Shown here: positions 24,993 through 33,443 of the stretch, one piece after another | Layout: each line of letters opens with the position of its first letter | Numbering within the stretch: the first letter of the stretch is position 1 | Assembly (NCBI GenBank): GCA_027492545.1 | Contig: JAPUEL010000068.1 | Location: forward strand, 1-39,046 | Direction of reading: 5' to 3' | From: Propionibacteriaceae bacterium | Lineage (GTDB): Bacteria > Actinomycetota > Actinomycetes > Propionibacteriales > Propionibacteriaceae | Length of the DNA: 39,046 nucleotides | Position numbers and translations under genes: made by a program | The notes under the pieces: model-generated | The model's input: the letters and a program-made list of their open reading frames with translations, nothing else | Told to the model about the DNA's origin: nothing | Databases searched by the model: none

Positions 24993-26849
24993 ATGCGCCG
25001 GTATCTCGCCCCCGCCCTCCTCCTTTCCCTGCTCCTCATGGCGCTCATCCGGCCGGACCCCGCCCTCGCCGGTCCGCAGGACGGGCCGCGGGAGGGCTCC
25101 GGCCACACCGTGACGATGCCGCGCACCGGCCGCGACTGGTACGGCGCCTACCGCATGGGCCAGACCACCGCCTACTGCGCCGACCTCATGTCCGCTCCCC
25201 CGCGCCGGGCGACGGCATGGACCGAGGCCGCCGTCGGGGCTCCACTCGTCAAGCAGGCCGGACCGGCCGCCGGGTCCCTGCTGCCGCACGGCAACGGAAC
25301 CGCGGCCGCGACCGCCGACGAGCTGGCGGACCTCGCGTGGGTCCTCACGCACACCGGGCAGGCCCCCTCGGCCGACACCGGCTCGGCCGTCGAGCACTTC
25401 GTCCGGCTGCGGACCGTCAGCGGAGCCGAACAGACCGCACGCGAGGGCACCCGCTGGGCCGCGGTCGTGGCCGCGCACCCGTCGGCCCGGGCGGAGTTCG
25501 ACCGGCTGACCCGAGGGGCGGCGCTCTTCGCCGGACCGTACGCCGCACGGCTGGAGTGGGACAGGCGCCCCACCCTCGAGGACCCCACGGGGCGGCTGCT
25601 CGCCTCGGTGGTGTCGCGGTCCGGCAACGCCGTCCCGGGAGTCGCCCTCGCCGCTCGCGGCACAGGCTCGATGACGGTTGTCTCCGCTCCTGCGCGCACC
25701 GGGGGCGACGCCGTCGCCATCGACGTGGCGCTCCCCTCCCCCGGGGTCGACGCCAGTGCGGGAGGAGTCGAGGTGTCCTTCGCCGGGCTCGCCGGTCCTG
25801 CCCCACGCGTCTTCGTGCCGGCGGAGCGCACGGTGCAGCGCCTCCTGGTGGCGCCCGACACGCGGAGGGTCACGGCAACGGAGTCGGCGACGCTCGAGCC
25901 CCGGTTCACGCCCAACGTCACGACCCGGACCCGCGACGTGGTCGCCGTGGCGGGAGAACCGGCCGTCGACATCGTGACGGTGTCGGGCGGTCGGCCCGGG
26001 GCGCAGTTCGCGGGCTCGACCACGCTGTTCGGGCCGTTCGCGTCGCTCGACGAGCTCGCCGCCGCAGACCCGGGCGACGCCCCCGTCGTCGGAGCCGCCC
26101 GGTTCGGCGGCCGCTACGACGACGACGGGGGCGCCGAGGTCCACAGCGAGGAGCTCACGTTCCCGGGTGCCGGCTACTACACCTGGGTCGAGGCCTTGGA
26201 GCCGGCCGAGTTCGTCACACCTCCCGCACCCCCCGCCTGGCCCCAGCTCCCCGAGACGAGCCTGGTGGTCGCGCCCGAGGTCAGCACCGAGTTGACCCCT
26301 CATGGCCTCGCGGTCTCCGGCGTCGAGGCCTCGGACACCGTCCGCCTCGCCGGCGTGCCCGCCCTGGCGGTGCCCGATGGGTCCCGGCTGCAGGTGCGCG
26401 TCTCCGGGCGCCTCGTGGGGCCGGTCCCGCCGCGCCGGACAGACGCCGGCGCCACCTGTGAGGGCGTGGACTGGGCCGGCGCCCCGGTGGTTGGGCGGTA
26501 CCAGGATCTGGATCTCCGTGAAGGCCCCAGCGGCCCGCACCTCGCGGGGCTCGCCTCGGCACGGCTGAGCGAGCCGGGCTGCTACTCCGCGGACGCGAGC
26601 CTCACCCTCACGCACGACAGCAGGGACCCCATCGTCGTGGAGCACGAGGTCGGGCACCCGGCCCAGACCGTCCTCATCGGCGAGGCGCCCGCGCCGGCGC
26701 CCGCGCCCCCGCCCACCCCCACCCCCCGGCCCACCCCCCGGCCCGCCCCCCCCCCCCCCCCCGCGCCGCCTCCCCCCCCCCCGCCCGCCGCGACGGTGAC
26801 GGTCCCACCCGTCCAGCCACGCCCGGGCCTTCCCTCCACGGGGGCGTGA
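24993..26849 (+). CDS. Secreted surface-type protein with Pro-rich tail and truncated LPSTG signal
   Basis: 618 residues from ATG 24993, chosen because it begins a signal peptide (MRRYLAPALLLSLLLMALI, cleavage likely after ALA at 26) and AGGAAG lies upstream; earlier in-frame starts do not. The mature part starts with a region containing AYCADL (60-65), reminiscent of the N-terminal domains of secreted actinobacterial surface proteins. Beta-rich repeated-looking segments follow (FAGSTTLFGPFASLDELAAAD; EELTFPGAGYYTWVEAL; LSEPGCYSADASLTL). Residues about 565-612 are Pro/Ala/Thr-rich, with runs encoded by 17 and 11 consecutive C. The frame ends LPSTGA (613-618) and stops, with no hydrophobic segment or basic tail. 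Neither other frame after the C tracts gives a membrane tail. Function unknown; probably released or contingency-regulated. Confidence 0.8.
   Translation: MRRYLAPALLLSLLLMALIRPDPALAGPQDGPREGSGHTVTMPRTGRDWYGAYRMGQTTAYCADLMSAPPRRATAWTEAAVGAPLVKQAGPAAGSLLPHGNGTAAATADELADLAWVLTHTGQAPSADTGSAVEHFVRLRTVSGAEQTAREGTRWAAVVAAHPSARAEFDRLTRGAALFAGPYAARLEWDRRPTLEDPTGRLLASVVSRSGNAVPGVALAARGTGSMTVVSAPARTGGDAVAIDVALPSPGVDASAGGVEVSFAGLAGPAPRVFVPAERTVQRLLVAPDTRRVTATESATLEPRFTPNVTTRTRDVVAVAGEPAVDIVTVSGGRPGAQFAGSTTLFGPFASLDELAAADPGDAPVVGAARFGGRYDDDGGAEVHSEELTFPGAGYYTWVEALEPAEFVTPPAPPAWPQLPETSLVVAPEVSTELTPHGLAVSGVEASDTVRLAGVPALAVPDGSRLQVRVSGRLVGPVPPRRTDAGATCEGVDWAGAPVVGRYQDLDLREGPSGPHLAGLASARLSEPGCYSADASLTLTHDSRDPIVVEHEVGHPAQTVLIGEAPAPAPAPPPTPTPRPTPRPAPPPPPAPPPPPPPAATVTVPPVQPRPGLPSTGA
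26746..26762 (+). repeat. 17-C homopolymer within the surface protein gene
   Basis: An uninterrupted run of 17 C in the Pro-rich codons. Long homopolymers are prone to slipped-strand length change; a single-base change would alter the reading frame and remove the LPSTGA end. Confidence 0.85.
26772..26782 (+). repeat. 11-C homopolymer within the surface protein gene
   Basis: A second run of 11 C, 9 bp after the first. It could compensate or add to frame changes in the 17-C tract. Confidence 0.85.
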
Positions 26850-26867
26850 CCTCACCAGCCGAGCACA

Positions 26868-26915
26868 CAGCACCGCGGCCCGCCCCCCTAGGAAGGGGGA
26901 CGGGCCGCGGTGCTG
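26868..26915. terminator. Bidirectional terminator between surface gene and rpsQ
   Basis: Perfect 15-bp arms (CAGCACCGCGGCCCG and its complement) with an inner CCCCC/GGGGG stem, 16 nt past the rpsQ stop on the minus strand and 18 nt past the surface gene stop on the plus strand. It can serve both convergent transcripts and ends the S10 unit. No U-tract. Confidence 0.75.
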
Positions 26916-26931
26916 ATCTGCGGGTGCGAGC

Positions 26932-27207
26932 CTACTTGGCGCGCTCGATGATCTCGACCAGGCGCCAGCGCTTCTGCGCCGACAGCGGACGGGTCTCCAT
27001 GACGCGAACGCGGTCGCCGATGCCGGCCGAGTTCTCCTCGTCGTGAGCCTTGAGGCGCGACGACTTGGTCATGACCTTGCCGTAGAGCGGGTGCTTCACC
27101 CGATCCTCGACGAGGACGACGATCGTCTTGTCCATCTTGTCCGACACGACGATGCCCTGCAGCACCTTACGGGCGCCGCGCTGCTCAGTGGTGGTCTCTT
27201 CACTCAT
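26932..27207 (-). CDS. rpsQ: 30S ribosomal protein S17
   Basis: 91 residues from ATG 27207, preferred over the GTG at 27213 because GAGGAG lies 8 nt before it. S17 binds the 5' domain of 16S rRNA. Core: [62 protein letters not shown] short acidic N-terminal extension ([10 protein letters not shown]) is typical of actinobacteria. It is the last gene of the S10 part; rplN, normally next, is about 7.8 kb away. Confidence 0.97.
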   Translation of the reverse strand: MSEETTTEQRGARKVLQGIVVSDKMDKTIVVLVEDRVKHPLYGKVMTKSSRLKAHDEENSAGIGDRVRVMETRPLSAQKRWRLVEIIERAK

Positions 27208-27209
27208 GT

Positions 27210-27443
27210 TCACTTCTCCTCAACAACCGGCTCGTCGACGATGCCGAGGTTGCGCTCCTGCAGCACGGTGTAGATGCGTGCGATGTCCTTGCGGACGTTG
27301 CGCATCCGGCTGCTCGACTCCAGCTGGCCGGTGGCAGCCTGGAACCGGAGGCCGAACAGCTCCTCCTTCAGCTCAACGACCTTGGCGTTGAGCTGATCAC
27401 GCGACAGACCACGCAGGTCGTGTGCGGCGAGAGAATTACTCAT
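27210..27443 (-). CDS. rpmC: 50S ribosomal protein L29
   Basis: 77 residues. Seen: the two-helix L29 signature [20 protein letters not shown] and [29 protein letters not shown]. The C-terminal VDEPVVEEK is a short acidic extension. The ATG shares one base with the rplP stop (TGATG). L29 lies at the peptide exit site. Confidence 0.97.
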   Translation of the reverse strand: MSNSLAAHDLRGLSRDQLNAKVVELKEELFGLRFQAATGQLESSSRMRNVRKDIARIYTVLQERNLGIVDEPVVEEK

Positions 27444-27862
27444 CAGATGTCACCTGCTTCGCGCTTGATGAAGCGTGCCTTGAAGGGCAGCTTGTGGATG
27501 GCCAGGCGCATGGCCTCGCGGGCGACGTCCTCCGGAACTCCGGAGAGTTCGAAGAGCACACGACCCGGCTTGATGTTGGCGATCCACCACTCGGGGGAAC
27601 CCTTACCGGAACCCATGCGGGTCTCGGCCGGCTTCTTGGTCAGGGGGCGGTCCGGGTACACGTTGATCCAGACCTTGCCGCCACGCTTGATGTGGCGGGT
27701 CATGGCGATACGAGCGGCCTCGATCTGACGGTTGGTCAGGTAGGACGACTCGAGCGCCTGAATCCCGTACTCACCGAAGGCGAGCTTGGTGCCGCCCTTG
27801 GCCGCACCGTCACGCGTGGGGTGGTGCTGCTTACGGAACTTGACTCGACGAGGAATCAGCAT
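27443..27862 (-). CDS. rplP: 50S ribosomal protein L16
   Basis: 139 residues. L16 organises the A-site region of the peptidyl transferase centre. Seen: [20 protein letters not shown], the [19 protein letters not shown] signature and the end [12 protein letters not shown]. It starts 2 nt before the rpsC stop. Normal length. Confidence 0.98.
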   Translation of the reverse strand: MLIPRRVKFRKQHHPTRDGAAKGGTKLAFGEYGIQALESSYLTNRQIEAARIAMTRHIKRGGKVWINVYPDRPLTKKPAETRMGSGKGSPEWWIANIKPGRVLFELSGVPEDVAREAMRLAIHKLPFKARFIKREAGDI

Positions 27863-27864
27863 GA

Positions 27865-28680
27865 TCAGGCTCCTGCGTTCTCAGTTGCGGCCGCAGCGGG
27901 GGCGTCGCCCTGGGCTGCGTCGGCGCGACGGCGACCGCCACGCTCGGGACGATCCCCACGGCCCTCGCCGCGTGCCGGGCGACGGCCCGGACGCTGCTGA
28001 CGGCCACCGGGGGCGGCGTTGCGGGCGGCCTTCTGGGCCGCGCGCTCGGCGCGGGTGCCGGTGACGTCGCCCTTGTAGATCCACACCTTCACGCCGATGC
28101 GGCCGAACGTGGTGCGGGCCTCGTAGAAGCCGTAGTCGATGTCCGCGCGGAGGGTGTGCAGCGGCACCTGGCCGTCGCGGTAACCCTCGGAGCGCGACAT
28201 CTCGGCGCCGCCGAGACGGCCGGAGCACTTGATGCGGATGCCCTTGGCGCCCGCACGCATGGCGGTCTGCTGGGCCTTGCGCATGGCGCGACGGAAGGCG
28301 ACACGGGCACCGAGCTGCTCGGCGACACCCTGGGCCACCAGCTGCGCATCGATCTCGGGGTTCTTGACCTCGAGGATGTTCAGCTGCACCTGCTTGCCGG
28401 TGAGCTTCTCCAGCTCGGCGCGGACGCGCTCCGCCTCGGCGCCGTTACGGCCGATGACGATGCCCGGGCGGGCGGCGTGCAGGAAGATGGTCACCCGCTC
28501 CGAGCGGCGCTCGATCTCGATCGACGAGATGCCGGCGCGCTCGAGGGTCTTGGTGAGGTACTCCCGGATCTTGACGTCCTCGCCGACGAACTCGGAGTAC
28601 TGCTTGTCGCTGTACCAACGCGAGTTGTGGTCGGTGGTGATGCCGAGGCGGAAGCCAATCGGGTTGATCTTTTGGCCCAT
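27865..28680 (-). CDS. rpsC: 30S ribosomal protein S3 with basic low-complexity tail
   Basis: 271 residues; E. coli S3 has about 233. The core has [20 protein letters not shown], the KH domain ([19 protein letters not shown]) and [14 protein letters not shown]. After about residue 218 a tail rich in Arg, Gly, Pro and Ala ([20 protein letters not shown]) is disordered and common in actinobacterial S3. S3 lines the mRNA entry channel. Confidence 0.98.
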   Translation of the reverse strand: MGQKINPIGFRLGITTDHNSRWYSDKQYSEFVGEDVKIREYLTKTLERAGISSIEIERRSERVTIFLHAARPGIVIGRNGAEAERVRAELEKLTGKQVQLNILEVKNPEIDAQLVAQGVAEQLGARVAFRRAMRKAQQTAMRAGAKGIRIKCSGRLGGAEMSRSEGYRDGQVPLHTLRADIDYGFYEARTTFGRIGVKVWIYKGDVTGTRAERAAQKAARNAAPGGRQQRPGRRPARGEGRGDRPERGGRRRADAAQGDAPAAAATENAGA

Positions 28681-28682
28681 AA

Positions 28683-29084
28683 TCAGGCTCCCTTCGTCTC
28701 GCGGGGTTCGACGACCACGGTGATGTGCGCACCGCGCTTGAGGATGCGGCTGGCCGAACCCTTCGCACGCGGACGGATTCGACGCAGCGTCACGCCCTCG
28801 TCGACGAACGCCTTGGAGATGTAGAGGTCGTCGGACCGCAGTGCCTCGGCGCTCTCCGCGTTGGCCACGGCCGAGGCCACGACCTTGAAGACCGGCTCAG
28901 AGGCGGCCTGCGGAGCGAACTTCAGTGCGACCAGGGCGTCCTTGACGTCCATGCCGCGGACCAGGTCGACGACGCGGCGGACCTTCGTGGGGCTCATCCG
29001 GACGTGGCGCGCAATGGCGTACGAGCCAGGACGATCACCGAGCAGGTTCTCGCGACGACGGCTGTTGCCGTTCTCGTTGCTCAT
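28683..29084 (-). CDS. rplV: 50S ribosomal protein L22
   Basis: 133 residues. Seen: [49 protein letters not shown] and the loop [20 protein letters not shown] that reaches into the exit tunnel. A 10-residue polar N-terminal extension is present. It is separated from rpsC by 2 nt. Confidence 0.98.
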   Translation of the reverse strand: MSNENGNSRRRENLLGDRPGSYAIARHVRMSPTKVRRVVDLVRGMDVKDALVALKFAPQAASEPVFKVVASAVANAESAEALRSDDLYISKAFVDEGVTLRRIRPRAKGSASRILKRGAHITVVVEPRETKGA

Positions 29085-29111
29085 AGTTGAATCAGTTCCT
29101 TTTCTCGCGCC

Positions 29112-29393
29112 TTAGCGGCGACGGGCCTTCTTGTCGTCCTTCACGTGCCCCTTGAAGGTGCGCGTGGGAGCGAACTCGCCCAACTTGTGACCGATCATCG
29201 ACTCGGTGACGAACACCGGGATGTGCTTGCGCCCGTCGTGCACGGCGATGGTGTGACCCAGCATGTCGGGGATGATCATCGAGCGGCGCGACCAGGTCTT
29301 GATCACGGTCTTGGTGCCCTTCTCGTTCTGCACGTCCACCTTCTTCTGCAGGTGGTCGTCGACGAAGGGGCCCTTCTTCAGGCTGCGTGGCAT
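29112..29393 (-). CDS. rpsS: 30S ribosomal protein S19
   Basis: 93 residues. [20 protein letters not shown] and the core [20 protein letters not shown] and [20 protein letters not shown] are intact. S19 lies in the 30S head by the A site with S13. The C-terminus DDKKARRR is basic. It is 18 nt after rplB. Confidence 0.98.
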   Translation of the reverse strand: MPRSLKKGPFVDDHLQKKVDVQNEKGTKTVIKTWSRRSMIIPDMLGHTIAVHDGRKHIPVFVTESMIGHKLGEFAPTRTFKGHVKDDKKARRR

Positions 29394-29411
29394 AGTTCCT
29401 CAGGCTCCCTA

Positions 29412-30248
29412 TCAGCGCTTCTTGCCGGTCTTGCGACGGCGGACGATCAGGCGACTGCTCGCCTTGTTCTTGTCGCGGGTGCGGCCCTCGGGCTTGCCCC
29501 ACGGCGACACGGGGTGGCGGCCACCCGACGTGCGGCCCTCGCCGCCACCATGCGGGTGGTCGACGGGGTTCATGACGACACCGCGGACGGTCGGGCGGAC
29601 GCCCTTCCAGCGGCTGCGGCCGGCCTTGCCCCAGTTGATGTTGGACTGCTCGGCGTTGCCGACCGTCCCGATCGAGGCGCGGCAGCGGACGTCGACCATG
29701 CGCATTTCGCCCGAGGGCATGCGCAGGGTGGCGTACTTGCCCTCGCGGGCGACCAGCTGGATCGCCGCACCGGCCGAGCGGCCGAGCTTGGCGCCGCCGC
29801 CCGGACGCATCTCCACCGCGTGCACCGTGGTGCCGACGGGGATCTGGCGCAGCTCCAGGTTGTTGCCCGGCTTGATGTCCGAGCCCTCACCTGCGGTGAT
29901 GATCGTGCCCTGCGACAGGCCGTTCGGCGCGATGATGTAGCGCTTCTCGCCGTCGGCGTAGTGCAGCAGCGCGATGCGGGCGGTGCGGTTCGGGTCGTAC
30001 TCGATGTGAGCGACCTTGGCCGGCACGCCGTCCTTGTCGTAGCGCTTGAAGTCGATGATGCGGTAGGCCTGCTTGTGGCCGCCACCGATGTGGCGCGTGG
30101 TGATGCGCCCGGTGTTGTTGCGGCCGCCGGTCTTCGGCTTCGGCGCGAGCAGAGACTTCTCCGGCGTCGAGCGCGTGAGTTCAACGAAGTCGGACACGCT
30201 GGAGCCACGGCGGCCCGGCGTAGTCGGCTTGTACTTACGGATACCCAT
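29412..30248 (-). CDS. rplB: 50S ribosomal protein L2
   Basis: 278 residues. L2 is near the peptidyl transferase centre and bridges subunits. Seen: [40 protein letters not shown], the KOW-like SH3 core and the signature [19 protein letters not shown]. Normal length. Confidence 0.98.
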   Translation of the reverse strand: MGIRKYKPTTPGRRGSSVSDFVELTRSTPEKSLLAPKPKTGGRNNTGRITTRHIGGGHKQAYRIIDFKRYDKDGVPAKVAHIEYDPNRTARIALLHYADGEKRYIIAPNGLSQGTIITAGEGSDIKPGNNLELRQIPVGTTVHAVEMRPGGGAKLGRSAGAAIQLVAREGKYATLRMPSGEMRMVDVRCRASIGTVGNAEQSNINWGKAGRSRWKGVRPTVRGVVMNPVDHPHGGGEGRTSGGRHPVSPWGKPEGRTRDKNKASSRLIVRRRKTGKKR

Positions 30249-30281
30249 GAGTGTTCGTTCCTTCTCTCAGCGGCTCGCCGG

Positions 30282-30593
30282 TCAGTTGACCGGGCCTCCG
30301 AAGATGTCGATGCTCTGGCCCTCAGCGACGGTGACGATCGCACGCTTGGTGTCGACCTTCTTGCCGTACCCGTACTTGGTGCGGCGACGCTTGCCGGTGC
30401 GGTTGAGGGTGTTCACTGAGGTGACCTTGACGTCGAAGATGGCCTCGATGGCGATCTTGATCTCGGTCTTGTTGGCGTCGGGCGAGACGATGAAGGTGTA
30501 CTTGCCGTCATCGAGCAGGTTGTAGCTCTTCTCGCTCACCACGGGACGCAGGATGACGTCGCGGTGATCGCGGATCTTCAGCGCTGTCGTCAC
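30282..30593 (-). CDS. rplW: 50S ribosomal protein L23
   Basis: 103 residues from a GTG that overlaps the rplD stop (GTGA). L23 docks trigger factor and SRP at the tunnel exit. Seen: [39 protein letters not shown] and the [15 protein letters not shown] loop. The final segment GGPVN is slightly extended. Normal gene of the S10 operon. Confidence 0.97.
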   Translation of the reverse strand: MTTALKIRDHRDVILRPVVSEKSYNLLDDGKYTFIVSPDANKTEIKIAIEAIFDVKVTSVNTLNRTGKRRRTKYGYGKKVDTKRAIVTVAEGQSIDIFGGPVN

Positions 30594-31369
30594 TTGTCCT
30601 TCTCCTCAGTCTTCGTGGCCTTGGCCTTGGGCGCCTCGGCGGCCGGGGCCTCGTCGGCGATCTCGACCGTCTCGGTCGTGGTGTCCTCGGCGACGGCCTC
30701 GGACTCGGTGGCGACGGCCTTGGCCGACTTCCCTCCGGCGGGGCCGGCCGAGAACGCGGCCAGCGCTGCGGAGGTGAAGACCACCTTGTCGTTGACCAGC
30801 ACGTCGTAGGTGTTGAGCTGGTCGACGGCGAGCGCGTGCACCGTCGGGACGTTGCGCAGGCTCAGCCAGGCCACATCCTCGAAGCGGTCCAGCACGACGA
30901 GCACCTTGCTCAGGTCACCCGCGACGCCGGTCAGGGCCTCGATGGCCGCCTTCGTGGAGGGCTTGTCCCCCGCGACGATCTCGGAGATGACGAAGACGCC
31001 ACCCTCGCGGGCGCGGTCGGACAGGGCGCCACGGAGGGCCGCCGCGATCATCTTCTTGGGGGTGCGCTGCGAGTAGTCGCGCGGCTGCGGGCCGTGCACG
31101 ACACCGCCACCTGCCCACTGCGGGGCGCGGCGCGAACCCTGACGGGCGCGGCCGGTGCCCTTCTGGCGCCACGGCTTGATGCCACCGCCGCGGACCTCGC
31201 CGCGGGTCTTGGTGGAGTGCGTGCCCTGGCGGGCCGCGGCCAGCTGGGCCACGACCACCTGGTGGATCAGCGGGATGTTGGTGGGCGTATCGAACAGCGC
31301 CGCGGGGAGATCGGCCTTGCCGGCCTTCTTGCCCTTGGCGTCGACGACGTCAACGGTCAGGTCGCTCAT
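30590..31369 (-). CDS. rplD: 50S ribosomal protein L4 with acidic C-terminal extension
   Basis: 259 residues; typical L4 has about 200-220. The core has the extended tunnel loop [20 protein letters not shown] and [20 protein letters not shown]. After about residue 208 a tail rich in Ala, Glu, Thr and Lys ([20 protein letters not shown]) is added, probably disordered. Similar tails occur in some actinobacteria. In E. coli L4 also represses the S10 operon; whether it does here is unknown, but the rpsJ leader is long. It overlaps rplC by 4 nt (ATGA). Confidence 0.97.
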   Translation of the reverse strand: MSDLTVDVVDAKGKKAGKADLPAALFDTPTNIPLIHQVVVAQLAAARQGTHSTKTRGEVRGGGIKPWRQKGTGRARQGSRRAPQWAGGGVVHGPQPRDYSQRTPKKMIAAALRGALSDRAREGGVFVISEIVAGDKPSTKAAIEALTGVAGDLSKVLVVLDRFEDVAWLSLRNVPTVHALAVDQLNTYDVLVNDKVVFTSAALAAFSAGPAGGKSAKAVATESEAVAEDTTTETVEIADEAPAAEAPKAKATKTEEKDK

Positions 31370-32022
31370 GAGACGACACCCTTCTTGGCTGCGCTGCGGA
31401 CGACGACGAGCGACCCGTTGTTGCCGGGGATGGCGCCGCGGACCAGCAGCAGTCCACGCTCAGCGTCGACGGCGTGGATCTTGAGGTTCTGGATGGTGAC
31501 CTTGGCGTTGCCCATCCGGCCGGCCATCTTGAGGCCCTTGAAGACCTTGCCGGGGGTGGAGCAGCCGCCGATGGAGCCCGGTGAGCGGTGCTTGCGGTGC
31601 ACACCGTGCGAGGCCTTGAGGCCGTGGAAGCCGTGGCGCTTCATGACGCCCGCGGTGCCCTTGCCCTTGGTGGTGCCGGTCACGTCGACGATCTCGCCGT
31701 CGGCGAAGACCTCGGCGGTCAGCTCCTGGCCCAGGGTGAACTCGGAGGCATCCGCGGTGCGGAGCTCGACGAGGTTCTTGCGGGGGGTGACGTCTGCCTT
31801 GGCGAAGTGCCCGGCGGCCGGCTTGGTGACCTTCTTGGCCTTGATCGCGCCGAAGCCGAGCTGGACGGCCGAGTAGCCGTCGGTCTCGGGCGTGCGGACC
31901 TGGGTGACGACGCAGGGGCCGGCCTGGATCACGGTCACGGGGACGACCTTGTTGTTCTCGTCCCACAACTGGGTCATGCCGAGCTTGGTGCCCAGGATGC
32001 CCTTCACGATTCGTTCACTCAT
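31366..32022 (-). CDS. rplC: 50S ribosomal protein L3
   Basis: 218 residues from ATG 32022 ([20 protein letters not shown]). A GTG five codons earlier (32037) is possible, but the usual protein starts at this Met. Seen: [39 protein letters not shown] and [15 protein letters not shown]3 is an early assembly protein near the peptidyl transferase centre. Confidence 0.97.
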   Translation of the reverse strand: MSERIVKGILGTKLGMTQLWDENNKVVPVTVIQAGPCVVTQVRTPETDGYSAVQLGFGAIKAKKVTKPAAGHFAKADVTPRKNLVELRTADASEFTLGQELTAEVFADGEIVDVTGTTKGKGTAGVMKRHGFHGLKASHGVHRKHRSPGSIGGCSTPGKVFKGLKMAGRMGNAKVTIQNLKIHAVDAERGLLLVRGAIPGNNGSLVVVRSAAKKGVVS

Positions 32023-32033
32023 CTCTTCAGACC

Positions 32034-32345
32034 TCACGGAAGCTTGATCTCGATGTCGACACCGGCAGGCAGGTCGAGACGCATCAGCGAATCCACCGTC
32101 TTCGGAGTCGGATCGAGGATGTCGATCAGACGCTTGTGCGTACGCATCTCGAAGTGCTCGCGGCTGTCCTTGTACTTGTGGGGCGAACGGATGACGCAGT
32201 ACACGTTCTTCTCCGTCGGCAGCGGCACCGGGCCGGCCACCTTCGCGCCCGTGCGGGTCACGGTGTCGACGATCTTGCGCGCCGAGCTGTCGATGACCTC
32301 ATGGTCATACGCCCGCAGCCTGATGCGGATCTTTTGTCCAGCCAC
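32034..32345 (-). CDS. rpsJ: 30S ribosomal protein S10
   Basis: 103 residues from a GTG; AAGGAA lies about 8 nt upstream. S10 (NusE) also joins antitermination complexes. Seen: [40 protein letters not shown] and [20 protein letters not shown]. It is the first gene of the S10 unit. tuf/fusA/rpsG/rpsL, which often precede it in actinobacteria, are not present in the window. Confidence 0.98.
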   Translation of the reverse strand: MAGQKIRIRLRAYDHEVIDSSARKIVDTVTRTGAKVAGPVPLPTEKNVYCVIRSPHKYKDSREHFEMRTHKRLIDILDPTPKTVDSLMRLDLPAGVDIEIKLP

Positions 32346-32389
32346 GTCGTTCCTTCTTCTCTAGCCCTTTGGAAATTTCAAGTTCCTTC

Positions 32390-32537
32390 GGGGTATTACC
32401 CCTTGTCACTCCAACCCCCGAGGTCGGGAGTGTCGTGCTCGTTGCCACAAGTGAGGGCGAACCTTCCGGGCGGGAAGGCCACATCTCGCGCTTGGGCGTC
32501 TGCTCGACCTCGCTGGGGCACGGCGTCACAGGACGCC
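32390..32537 (-). promoter_or_regulatory. Structured leader upstream of rpsJ
   Basis: Four hairpins are found between the candidate promoter and rpsJ: 32522-32537 (GGCGTC/GACGCC, 4-nt loop), 32462-32478 (CCTTCC/GGAAGG, 5-nt loop), 32417-32428 (CCCGA/TCGGG) and 32390-32402 (GGGGTA/TACCCC). In E. coli an L4-binding leader controls the S10 operon; this leader could play that role by different structures. No known Rfam-like pattern is recognised. Confidence 0.4.
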
Positions 32538-32561
32538 AACCCCTCGCGGAGCAACCGGACC

Positions 32562-32590
32562 ATTCTGGCACGGTCTGCCCGGCCCGCCAA
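32562..32590 (-). promoter_or_regulatory. Candidate S10-unit promoter
   Basis: Minus strand: TTGGCG (32585-32590), 17-nt spacer, CAGAAT (32562-32567), the best sigma-70-like pair in the 271-nt gap. It would give a leader of about 210 nt before rpsJ. Confidence 0.4.
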
Positions 32591-32616
32591 ATCGACGGTG
32601 GGTCCAGTGCGGACGC

Positions 32617-33441
32617 TCAGTAGACGAGCAGCCCGCGGTCCCGGAATGCGCGGCGCGCCTCCTCAAGACCCTCCTGGGACGGGGGCTGAGTGTGCGCCAA
32701 GGCATAGTCGAGCCCGAGCTCAGCCCACTTGTCGCGCCCCATCTGGTGGAACGGGAGCACCTCGACACGCCCGACCGCGGGGAGTGAGGCAGCGTACTCG
32801 GCGACGCCGTCGATGCAGGCGGGATCGTCGGTGAGGCCGGGCACGAGGACGAACCGGATCCACGTCTCGATCCCGAGGTCGCCGAGCCGGCGGCCGAACT
32901 CCAGGGTGGGCGCCAGCGGGCGGCCCGTCACGAGCGAGTGCGTCGCCTCGTCGCCCGCCTTCACGTCGAGCAGGACGAGGTCCACGTCGGCCAGCAGTTG
33001 GTCGGTGGCGTTGCGCCCCAGGAAGCCGGAGGTGTCCAGGGCCGTGTGGATGCCCATGTCCTTCGCCCCGCGCAGGATCCGCGCGGCGAAGGCGGGCTGC
33101 TGGAGCACCTCGCCGCCGGAGAGCGTGATGCCGCCCCCCGTGGCCCGGAACACGCCTCGATAGCGCCGGATGCGGGCCAACAGGTCGTCGGCGAGGATCG
33201 GGAGGCCGCGGGAGGCGGCCATGGTGTCCGGGTTGTGGCAGTAGAGGCAGCGCAGCGGGCACCCGGCCAGGAACGTGGTCATCCGCGTGCCCGGCCCGTC
33301 GACGGCGGTGACCAGTTCCCAGGAGTGGACCGAGCCCACCTCACCCGCCCGTTGCGCCGCGAGGAGTTCGCCCCGGTCGAGGTGGTCGGCCACCGGCAGC
33401 CCGCCCAGCATCGAGGAGGGCCGCGCGAGGGTCGCCGTCAC
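32617..33441 (-). CDS. pflA: Pyruvate formate-lyase activating enzyme (radical SAM)
   Basis: 274 residues from GTG 33441, 2 nt after the pflB stop; Met11 is an alternative start. The cluster motif is CPLRCLYC (Cys61, Cys65, Cys68, CxxxCxxC), with the GGGITLSGGE loop at about 102-111 that binds SAM. It reduces SAM to make the glycyl radical on PflB. No extra ferredoxin domain is visible. The distinctly long N-terminus (about 40 residues before VHSWELVTAVDGPG) exceeds the E. coli form. Confidence 0.95.
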   Translation of the reverse strand: MTATLARPSSMLGGLPVADHLDRGELLAAQRAGEVGSVHSWELVTAVDGPGTRMTTFLAGCPLRCLYCHNPDTMAASRGLPILADDLLARIRRYRGVFRATGGGITLSGGEVLQQPAFAARILRGAKDMGIHTALDTSGFLGRNATDQLLADVDLVLLDVKAGDEATHSLVTGRPLAPTLEFGRRLGDLGIETWIRFVLVPGLTDDPACIDGVAEYAASLPAVGRVEVLPFHQMGRDKWAELGLDYALAHTQPPSQEGLEEARRAFRDRGLLVY

Positions 33442-33443
33442 CG

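Noticed and set aside
26846..27046. Plus-strand 66-codon frame after the surface gene, as a possible alternative C-terminus
   Set aside because: It runs through the terminator and antisense of rpsQ and has no hydrophobic segment, so it does not supply a cell wall sorting tail.
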